A DNA stretch of 64,000 nucleotides from Mytilus californianus (Eukaryota; Mollusca; Bivalvia; Mytilida; Mytilidae): contig NW_026262593.1 of NCBI RefSeq assembly GCF_021869535.1, positions 56,843,318 to 56,907,317 of the forward strand, in the 5' to 3' direction. Positions 51,601 to 63,600 of the stretch are shown here, piece after piece. Each line of letters opens with the position of its first letter. Within the stretch, counting starts at the first letter, position 1. The notes under the pieces are model-generated. The model worked only from the letters and a program-made list of their open reading frames with translations, had not been told where the DNA came from and did no database searches. The translations under genes were made by a program, and so were the position numbers.

Positions 51601-54600
51601 CCTTGGAGTTAAAGACGTATTCAATATTTCATTGCCCTTTCAAACATACTAGATATCAAAGATACCGTAGGATTAATAACATAAACTGTACCAATTTTTC
51701 TGCACCAGATGCACATTTCGACGATCAATGTTTCTTCAGTGATGCCAAAATATTTGAAAATCCAAAGCTTATTAAAAGGATGAAGAGCTTTTAACCAAAA
51801 AAGGACAAACAAACATAGCCAAAGCAGGGCAAGGAATCAGAGCTTTGCATGAGGGAGATACATTCCTTAATTTTAAATAATTTCAAAAATTTTGTAACAG
51901 CAAATTTTAATTACACAAAATCCGTATTTGTATGCCAGTAATTAGGATTAATGATTTGAGTTGAAGAATGCAATTGAGTTGTATTTTATACTATCATCTG
52001 CCTTAAGTAAGATACTTTAAAACAAGCTGTGTTGTATAAGGTAAACATGAGTATGGTGTAATTTTTCCATTTGAAATAAAGTAGAACAATCTTGATGTTG
52101 ATGACGTAATAAAAACATCAAAGCTGACATTTTGTATTGAAGTGTCCTGACATTATCTTCTTATTTATTTGTCAATTTGACATCCTTTTGAAGCGATTCA
52201 ATTTGTTTTTCTCTTCGAATTTCATGGGATAAAAAATTGCGTTAAACATACAATAACCCGAAGCAATGCGTGCTCGCTAAATAGGTTACTTCTATGTCCA
52301 AACATGTTGTGTGTTTTTTATACATTGGCTAGAGGTATAGGGGGAGGGTTGAGATCTCAAAAAAACATGTTTAACCCCAGCGCATTTTTGCAGGTCAGGA
52401 GCCTCTGGCCTTTTTTAGTTTTGTATGATTTTTAATTTTAGTTTCTTGTATATATTTCGGAGTTTAGTATGACGTCCATTGATACTGAACTAGTACATAT
52501 TTTTGTAAATAGCCAGCTAATGCACGCCTCCGGGTGCGGGATTTTCTCGCTGTATTAAAGACTTATTGGTGGCTTTCGGCTGTTTTCTGCTCTTTGATCG
52601 GGTTGTTGTGTCTTTGACACATTCCCCATTTCCATTCTCAATTTTATTGTATAGAGAAATAACAAATACGTCATGATACGATATGAATATTGGTTACTTA
52701 AGTGATACACGAGAGGAGATTTTCTTTTTGAGCTACAAAGTCATTTTGTTTGAATGTAATTTCATATCAAATTATACATAACTTTGGTAATACTTTATAC
52801 TTACACATCCTGTTTCTATCAGTTGTCGTGCACCAGCCTGATACTGTTTTTTCAACAGGGCGTATAATATAAGGCCGTACAACTCAGAAGTTGAAACCTT
52901 GAGTTTTAGTGTGCGTCCTGTTTAAAAATATGAATACACTAAGGTCATTTATGTTTGTTCATCAAAATCTAGCAAGAGCAAGAGCAAATCAAATAAATGA
53001 ATAATAATATTTAAACATTTTATAGCACTAGAAGAAAATAACCAAATAATGTTCAGATTACAGTACATAAAGAAATCATGATTTAGCAGCATTAACCCTT
53101 TTCAGGTTAGTCCTGAACTGCCATAATATTGATCCCATATGATATGATATTAATTCAAAAAAGATAGTGGGAATAGTTTAAATCTTTGGTTCTGTCTACG
53201 TATGAAGACAAAAAAGGTATAAAATTCTGAACGAACGAAGCTCTTGATAGTTAAAACATCTTGCACGTATGTATCCCGTTTCAGCGGCAAGATGTATATT
53301 CATCTAGTACACTTTAATCTGTTCATATGCCAATTGCACCCCCCCACCCCCCCCCCCCCCCTAAAAAAAAAACAAAAACGATCAAAAATGTTTTCCTACA
53401 GACGAATCGACATTTTGAAATAAACATTCATTGTAAATATGGTGTAACGTTTGGTGTGATTTCACGTATACAGTAATTTACATCGAAATGTATAATAATG
53501 AATTATGTTTTCCTGGAAAAACTACGCACTCACTTTTTTTCTTTGGTTTATCCTTTTTGAAAAATCGTTTGGCTTTGGCTATTTTGCTAGTTATTTTGTT
53601 ATCTTCATCTGTGTTCCCTACTTCTGATACTTCATATTCATCTTCTGAATCATCTTCTTTTTTTTCTTTGAGAAAAAAAGATGTTTCATATCAAATGTGT
53701 TAAAAGGGTTTATCGGCAACTTTTACATTTTACCTTTGATCTTACTGCCTCATACTTTTATGATCAAGGAAAGAGCTTGATACTAAAAAATATTAGGCAA
53801 TGACGTCATATATCAGTTCAGCAACGTCAGGTGCTTAAGTCTATCCGCGTCAATTTATCAATGAAATGCACGCGACTTCTTTCATACAACCGAACAACTA
53901 TCAAAACGTTTTGTACGCGTAAAAGTTTTACTCATATTTCATTTTACTTCATATTCTATACCAAAAACATACAGTTAACCTTTTTCTTTCCATTTGTTCA
54001 TTTATGATAGCTTTCATTCATGTGAGATATGTTGGTTCTGGTTTTTTTAACTGTCAATGTTCAATTGTGAAGTGCAATATCCTAGTCTCCCTCAATTTAT
54101 TCTTTTTCACGGAATATTAAATGCGATGATATGATGGAGGCATACCGAAAGACAACACTGTTTACCGGTCACACGAAAACGTTAACTTCCTTTAAGTATG
54201 TAAATAGTTTTGTCCCCAATATGTATCCGTCAATTGAGGTTTTCTTAACTCTTGTTGGTTGAAATATGGTTTTGGATCAATGTTTGACAAAGAGAGGCAA
54301 AAGATACCTAAGGGACATTCACACTCAAAAGTCGAAAATAAACGGAAAACAACAACAGACAAAAAAACATAAAACAAATAACATAAACAAAACACAACAT
54401 AGAAAACTATAGGGTAAGCACCATATACCCCACCATAATTTCGGGATGTTTGCATGTGCTCCATAGGTAGATAGATCCTGTTTTACATGTGTCACCCAGC
54501 GTCTTGCTCATGATGATACATACTCGGTCATAATTCTAATTTTGTAGTGACATCCAAATGAAAAAAAGACGTTATGGTAGCTTCGACATTTAGAACATAT

Positions 54601-57600
54601 CCGTTGTAATCTGTGACAAGCCTTGTCTTTTCTTTATTGAAATTTAAGTAGTAAACATTGTAAAAGGATCGTATCCTTATTGATATAGTGTTAGTATCGT
54701 TTTGTACACTGTGGTTTTCAATATCATACTGTAGATATGTTCATGCTTAGACAATCAAAACAGATTCACATCAATAACTATATAGATACCTCGAAAATCA
54801 GGAGCTTTGTATGCCATATTGGTCATGGATTTTAGATAAGACCATAGGCCGTTTTTAATTTCTGATGTCATATCCTTTAATTAAAGAAACGAACATATGT
54901 TTTACAATAATAATCAATATAAAGCTCTTTTGTGTAATCATTGTATCTGAAATAAGTAAAGCAAATACAAGTCAATCAATCATCATCCGTAATAAATACT
55001 GGTATATCTTTTCCCAATGTATGATCCTTTTTAATTTTATAAAACTGTTTTCTTCCATAAAAATAAATATATTTTCTGCAATATATTTGGGTGTAGGAGA
55101 TATAATCGTACATGTGTAGATATGACGGCTTATTATCAAAGCATGCATGAATACCCTAATTGTAAAGGTAAGTTACGTTAAAATGAGCTCAATCAATAGT
55201 GATTAAAATATACTTCAATTTATATACTCAAGAACAGTTGGCCTCCGACTATTCCATTGACTCATGTTCTCACTAAATTCATGTGTTGCTGCATAATTGT
55301 ATTTGATTGTGATTATGGTTTATACCATACCTTCTGTAGTGTAATTCAAAACGAAATTCCTACTCACTGAAACAAGTATCATAGAAATGAAAAACACGGG
55401 AAGAAAATATTCTACATTAAAGGAATGGTAAACACATAAATGAAAAAAAAAAACAACAGACAAAACCATAATTACAATAAGACAATTAGGGTACTAACAC
55501 GCGAAGATTCTCAAAACACAATAAGGAAAACGAAAATATTTTTTCTGTTAGGACAATACTCGTAGATCTGTTTTAATTGTTTACAGCACGTGTAACACTC
55601 CGAAGTTCTTTTGTTTGCAATGCTACGGTTTTGCGAACTGTTTTTTTACGTGTAGATGTGAACATGTGTTGTTGATGATTTGTACTACTGTGTTGCCTTC
55701 ACACGATAATTTATGGTATTATTTCATAACAAATCATTTATAACAATAAGTTGAGTTGTTTGTCTTAAGTTCTTGTAAACTTTGTAAACAAATAATCACA
55801 CAACACTTCTGTTAGAGACCATATGTTACCCTCCAGATAGCTTTTTTTATTTATTGTGAATTGTGGATGATTTGAAATATACCCTACATCTTCTATTCCT
55901 ACCTCTTCATAAATGTATTCCAGTGATCTACAACCAAAAGACGTTTTGATATTCTCTTTTGGTATCCTCCACTTTCCTTCCTTTAAAAGGTACATCGATA
56001 AGGCGTTCGCATACATTTTAGTATATGATCCCTGAAATTTCAATTACTTCTTATTTCCTGATTTTGTCATTGCAATATATATTAGTAGATGTCAAAAGAT
56101 TTTAACATCCATCTTGATACAATATCAAATAATGCTTGTAGTTTCTGAAACAAGCTAAAAGTACGTAACGTGTTGATAAAAATCATGCCGTTCACTATTT
56201 CACCTGCATATACTATATGGTGACTGTTGTACTCCATATGATATTGAAGAAATCAACATCAGTTGCAATACAGATAAACAAGATAGTGTCCATTACCAAA
56301 AGACAAACTTAAAGAAAAAAATAACTATTAGGTGTATGGATTCAAATATAAATTGGCGAATACATAGTGATCCAGAAAATAATAGAGACGACGTGGCAGT
56401 AACTTGTGTAGTAAATGTATAACCTGCATCACTATTTTAAATGAGACAGTATCGAAGGAAACACTATTATATTTGTTTGTTCCAAAATCAATTACCTCAA
56501 AAGCTGAATGTGAAGTACTATTTCTATTCAATTTTGCATGTGGACGAATACTATTTTTGTTAGCAAAACATTTGACCAATGTATGAAATGATTCACCATG
56601 CTGTTTAAGTTCCTGGTAATGAACATATCATTTCAAAACGCGGATATGGAACAAACTGAGAACTTAAAACTTTACAAGAAGAACCCAACATTTCTTCGTC
56701 ACTAAGGGAAGAAAATATAAGAAAAAGAAGGGTTGTATCATAAATTGTGTGTGATTAAAACACTGTTAAATTTGAATATCAATTTATAAAAAGTGATTTG
56801 GTCATAATTTTTGTTTATCTTAGTAAGAAAAAGTTTTTATAGAGGTTATGTCTTTATATTTGCCGGTATTGTTAACACTATAAACACGCATCAAGCGACG
56901 TTTTGTTGGTTCGTTATGTCAGAAGGTTTCGCATCCAACGGAATTCATAACAGAAAGGCAGTATCTGCAATAAGACAAAGCATTCATGTCCCATCGGAAT
57001 ACCAATAAACATGATAAAATATCGGTTGGCTCTATCTTAAACACAAACAACAATTTTTTCAGGCGAATGCAAAACAAAAATAAAGATGTTTGAATCATTC
57101 CTATGTTTTTAACATTAAAATAAATCTCGATTAAATCTCCAATCTTTTGTACTGGATACCGGAACTCCAAAAACATTCTTATTAAGTGGGTCGTCAATAT
57201 GTTGTACTAAAAAGTTGTCTAAACTTGTTTCACCACTATTATTTCTGCAAAACAAGATGAACTTCAGAAATAATGTGAGGAGATATATTCAACAAGCGGT
57301 GTCAATCAGATGCAGATTCTGAAAAAAATCTAAAGATCTACTCCAAAATCACAATTTTTACAATGTTGCGACTTTTGTTTTTTCTACACTCTACACTGCT
57401 ATTCATTATGCCAAATGATTAGTTCGACTTCGTCGATAAATTAAACATATTTAAAAAAATATAAGAGACATAGATACACATAATTTTTTATCTTGTTTAA
57501 AGTTAGAAAACATCTTTCTCAGTTAAAAACCACACTCATACTAAACTTTAAAACAACGAAGATGATATCGTCAGAATTCTGGACATTTTTAAGTTTGGTG

Positions 57601-60600
57601 GATGGATATTTAATCAGATAGTCGGTATGTAAGTTGATTCTTGTTGTTCAGTCATCGTAATATCACAAATTATACCGCTATTATGTGACGTCATAAACTG
57701 CATCATCGTATCCATAACAAATTAAAGAACTCGTTATAAATTGTATGCGCTCGACACACTTTTTCTATTACCTTCATCAGTATAGCTGAAAGCTGAATAT
57801 TTGAAAGCCAATGATGTATTAGAACCAAAACCGTTGAAGAACTGTAATACTTAACAAATTGCATAATCGTATAAACTGGGAGTTGAAACATTAGTTTCTA
57901 TAATTTGCATAAATACATAAATTAAGACATTAAGTGCATTATTTAGAATTTCTGAAGCCGGACAATGACACATATCATAACACCATATTTGTGTTTGTTG
58001 TAATATATTTCATTTTTCTGAATGATATTGCTGATGAAAATATATCTAGAAAAGCGGTTTGAACTCATGTCACTGATTTAATGGTATTTTCATGTACTTA
58101 CAAAAATTTTATCTTTAATTGATCCTGTTTCCATCGACACTGTAAATATCAGAAGAAATAACATAAATATTGCTAAAATGGACGGAATAAAAATATAAAT
58201 AAGATTGATTAAACAATTCCTGTTACCTTATTTAAGGCAGATCAAACAGCAGGTTCTCATTTCTAGTACAGTAGCATATATGACAATAAGGTCTTAAACT
58301 AACTGGTGTTAAATCGAATGAAACTTTTTTGCCTTTTTTACATTTGGTTTGATTGGTAGCACAGAACAAGTGCTGCAAAAATTAAAATCACAAAAATTCT
58401 GAACTCCGAGGAAAATTCAAAAAGGAAAGTCCCTAATCAAATGTCAAAATCAAAAGCTCAAACACATCAAACGAATGGATAACAACTGTCATATTCCTGA
58501 CTTTGTACACACATTTTCTTATGTAAAAAATGGTGGATTGAACCTGGTTTTATAGCTAGTTAAACCTCTTACTTGTATGACAGTCGCATCAAATTCCATT
58601 ATATTGACAACGATGCGTGAACAAAACAAACAGACACAATAGGTAAAAATGTCAAAAATAGGGGTACAGCAGTCAACATTGTGTTATCATCTTAATCACT
58701 ATGAAAACAAACAAATGTAACAAAGAAACACAAAAAGGCATACATCAAATTTAACATCCTCATTTTGCTTTTTTATTATACGATTTTATTTATCTATGTA
58801 TATCCACCCATAAAAGATAGAAGATGGAAGGTTTTAAGTACTGGCGTAGAATCGCGCGTTTGACGTCACACAGGTAGATATAAAATAATGTTGTCGTTCA
58901 AAGTATGACGGGATACATAAGTACAGTGTCACGTCAAATGGATATCACAAAAAAACAGACTTAATAGTAAAAGTAATATTAATAAAATAAAATAATCTCT
59001 CGTTCAAAGTATGACGGGATACATCAGTGACCTTAAAACATGTCAATAGTTTAGATGTATGTTGAAATTATTGATAGATTTCTAGCAGTTCAACACTGTT
59101 TGTATACAGTTTCCGGACACATTGCGAGAGGATTGTTATACGATGATATCATCAGAAAAGGTTATAGAACATTGTACCATGATTTAACGAAACATTTCGT
59201 TCTCATATCTGATGAAATCTGAATACCGTTAAATGCTTTCATCCCTCAGTTTTTTGTTTAACTGCAAACATTCCAAAACCACATTCCTGGCATACCGAGG
59301 TCAGTCACGATATCATTCGTCATATTGGACAGGTTTGAAACTGTTTCATTTGCATTGTCAGCTCCTGACAGTATAGTCAACCCAGCAGTAAGTCTATTGA
59401 GTATTTTTAATGCTACTTTTTAAATCAAATTGTCAGTGTGGTTTCCTCGACGAGACTGAGAAAAAATGCGATTTTGTGCCACACATGATAATTCTTATTG
59501 AGATATTTTTATTCAACCAATATAATGCTAGGATGCCGCTACTAGAAAATATTATATCTCTGAATGTTTCATAAGTCCTGTAGTTAGAATTCTTTTTTGG
59601 CATTATTTTAACAATACTATAATTAGATTGACTTGTCTTACATACGGGAGTTTTCGCTAGCTTTAAACCACCATTATCGTCGGCAAATACCTAGTACCTA
59701 GTCAGAAATATGGCAGTTGTTTTTCACTTGTTCTGTTAATCGATTACGTTTGATTTTATCAGTTTTTATGGAATTATTCTTTTTTAATTTAATTGGTGTT
59801 GAATGCATTTAAAATTCATATTTTATTATATTTCTGACTGATTGTAATAAAAAGAAAATCAGGTTTTTCTGCCTCATTATCCATAATCAACACACCTTTT
59901 TGGAAAACTTAGTATTCAAAGCTTTTCAAATTCATATTCAATTATATTTCACTCGCGTCTGACGTCATAGATTATAAGCCTGGTATATTTGATTATATAG
60001 TGGTGGGAGTTCTAACAATGAACTGATTGTTTCAAGCAGTTCATTATTGTCACTAAGAAATTCGAAAGACAAAATTGACCTTAAAGCTTGCTTGTTCAAT
60101 ATTCAGGATTATATTTTTTAACATTTTAACGACAAACAACCCAACACTTACACAAAAGAAAGGAGGACTAGACATATAAGTCATTTAATATTAAATATAC
60201 AAATACATCGATTTAAAACAAAGATCAAAAGAAAACTTGATTACAATTTAAGCGCGTGAGAAATTAGTTGCTGTGAATTATTATTTATGTTCGGGGATAG
60301 CAAGTATCTTGGATTGAGGAAAACAAAACTTGTATTTTCTTAGATATTTGATGTCGTAGTGTAACCATACATTACAATTTATGTTAAAACAAGAATAAAA
60401 TGTATAACAAAAATACCAAACTAAAAGTTTCATTAAAAAAATGGAAGTCTATACAAGCTGACAAAATCAAACGTTATAAATTAAATGAAGTAGTGAAAAA
60501 TAAACATTTGTCAGCTTAATCTCTCATTTATATAACAGTTGTTTATAGTTCCGTCATGTTGACATTGACCTATACACAAGAACTCAACTAAATCCCATAA

Positions 60601-63600
60601 ATAATTACGGATCCACTGCAGCAGTACTTTGTTAAGCCATGCAAACAGTTCTATTCCGTTTTGGTATTCAAAAATATTACTATAACTGTGGCATGGTCAT
60701 CAAAGAATGTTTGATGATAGTTTTGCATTTCTGACAATGGTTATTTATTGATTATATGTATCTTATTTTTTCGGAAAAAAACATACCTCCGATTAAAAGA
60801 CAGCAAACGAGAGCATCTAAAGTGTCCCGAAAGTCCAACTGAATCTCTGAAATTACAGCTATTTCATCTGGATCATCCTCTCCGTCATATTTTCCCAATG
60901 TGTAATCCCTTGGTTTGGATGTCTTAATGCTAGATGGATTTTTTATGTCTGTTATGTGTTCTGTCATCTGTACTGACCCATAATCTAGCTTCTGATGAGT
61001 TAAAACGCTTACATCCAAGCTTTGTTTCTGTGATATTTTTATAAATATCTTTATTACAATAGTCTTAATAAATCTTAAGACGATCAGATATTTATCAAAT
61101 TGTAATTTTTTTTTTTTTTTGTAGACTCAATGCTATATAGTCAAGACTGTGTTTTCATACATTCATACATATCAAAATGTAGTACTTTGTGCAAAAACAT
61201 TTTCAAAAAATATAAACACCCCTATTATCAAAAAGATATAGTTTTTCCTATTAATGTCGTTTGTATAAAGTACATTAAGATCTTTTGTCCAGAAGCTTTC
61301 TTGAACGACAGTTATCATTCATGTTAATGTTTTATACAATCACAAGCACTTTCATGCGGTTAAACGCATCACTGTTTTAGTCCGAGTCTCTGAAAAAATT
61401 ACTAACTGAGAGAAGTGGCAACTTAGATATATTAAATTCTTTAGTATCTTTTCGTGGCCTTACTGTGGAATGTTGATAAACCATGCATCAGCAGGCAACA
61501 TTTGTAGCGTTTGTAATCAAAAGACTTACAATCTACGGATATTTTATTCGGCATAGACTCTTCAGCTCTCACCGATAGGCTCAACATACTTATGAATTGC
61601 CCAAAAGCTATCATGGGGAGGGGGAGGGGGGGGGGGGGTCTCAGGAAGATCTTGGAAAGTTTAAGATTCTTGTCAACGAATAACCTATGCTCATTAATAA
61701 CACCGAAGCTGGTTATTTTCCTGATGACAAGAAGCAGTGTTTACAAAGCAACCAAAATTTGAATTATTTGTTTTTAGTTTCATTCTTTTCAACTGTTTTT
61801 AAGATCAATATGATAATAAAATATTAATGGATCAAATATGACCACAATTGATACTGCCGTACGCAAATGAAAACAATTCGATAGATGTTCGACAATAGAA
61901 GACACGTTTTTCGAAAAGTTAATATGCGTCATCGATGATACAATGAAAGGAGAATATATATAAGCTCCTGAAAATGCAAAAATTGTAAATGTGTGCAAGC
62001 CTTCCAAAATCATGTTAATTGTATTAATGATTGATTATGTTAATATTAAGTGAACACTTTAGTGCAGACATGTCATTTGTGTAGTCATCTTGACGTCACA
62101 AACATGTGGACATTTTTAACATAGTATGATCAACTGGTAAGTGAAATGTTACTTTTAATCGAAATGTATCTTACTTAAATAAAATTAGGCACCAATAAAA
62201 AGGATCAAACAGTACATCACCATAGATAAAGGAATATAACCAATACAAATTGAATAGCCCAGTTGTAATCACTAATTCTAAAGTCGTTCAAAGGACATCA
62301 CTAACTATTCATGCACGCTGATTTATGCAAGTGAGGTTAACGTTGATAAATTCATATGTATTTTTTCAACATAAACAATGTGGCTTTACCACATAATTCA
62401 TTTCCTCTTCATTTGATACTTAGATTACTGAAAATACGTTCTACATAGTTAGATATGTATGTCTATGCGCGGGAACTAATTTGCGTTAAGGGCGTACTGC
62501 TTTCCAGTATTACCTTTTTGCCCAGGCCCGATTAAGTAGTGTTACATCGTACAAAGTCTTTTTGAATTTTTTTGAAAAGAATTCCGCTCCAAACAGTGAT
62601 AGGAGATTTCTAAAACTTGCAATGATGTGAGAGAGTTTTTTGTGTTGCCCCATGTCGAAGGCCTATATGTGACTTTGAGCTGACTGTATACCCAATATCC
62701 TTTGTTTTTTTTTTCTATTAAATATCCGTATGAACATGAACATGTTTATGAAATATTTTTGTAATTAGATCAATTTATCAGCTTATGCAGTAATTTTGAT
62801 AACTTTACATTTCGTCGCTATATATTTGAAATCCAAGTACAATGGTCTTGCTTCTTATTCAACTGCAATACGATATTTCTACAATCTACAAGTTGTTGTC
62901 AAAACTGCACTGTTCTATCGATCTCAACATGCATTTTTGAATATAATGGCTTAGTCACCTAGTTATTTCAGAGAAAAAATATTTCTATAGTGTTGTATCT
63001 CCACTATTTCTCGAACATTTTTTATGCTAAATAATTGTTATCAAAATTATCTTAGAAGTACTATGATTAAATTATTTGCATAGTTTGAATTCAATCTATG
63101 ACCAATTCTTAGCAAATCCATCTGTACAGAAATAGGAATATTACAAAGTTAAAAAAAGGTCTGTCTTTAATGGAAGTATATGGATAAGTTACAAAAAGTA
63201 CATTGTTTGTAGTGAAATGTTCGATCTCCAAAACGGGCAGGCTTGATAAATCTAAGTTGATTGTCAATTAAAAAATCAAAAAGTTACTCTTCATGTACGT
63301 TAATTCTAATTCTGAATATCTTTTTTCTTGTCTCATTAAATATATATGATATTGAGCTTTTATCTTTTGATTTAAATTGTTACCACTATTAACCAATGGA
63401 AAATACATTATAGTAATTCACAACACGATTTAGTCACTAAGGTCCAACAGCCACTCAGTTGATAAAAATGTAATCGTTGTTTAATAACCTATATGCGGTT
63501 TCGAACACCATCGATAACAAGTATTTGTTTGAAAAAGCATAAGTAAAGCATAAGTAAATGAAAACAAAGACGAACTGTGAATGCATTAATATATACCATA

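Noticed and set aside
57703..57891. Possible exon near 57.78-57.85 kb (FFNGFGSNTSLAFKYSAF)
   Set aside because: Acceptor and donor are fair and it would follow exon 3 in phase, but it does not join exon 4 at that exon's best acceptor. Left out of the model and noted under exon 3.
61789..62013. Minus-strand ORF with a possible acceptor (TTTTGCATTTTCAG), between channel exons 1 and 2
   Set aside because: It needs one carried base, but exon 1 ends in phase 0 and exon 2 starts in phase 0, so it does not fit; no good donor.
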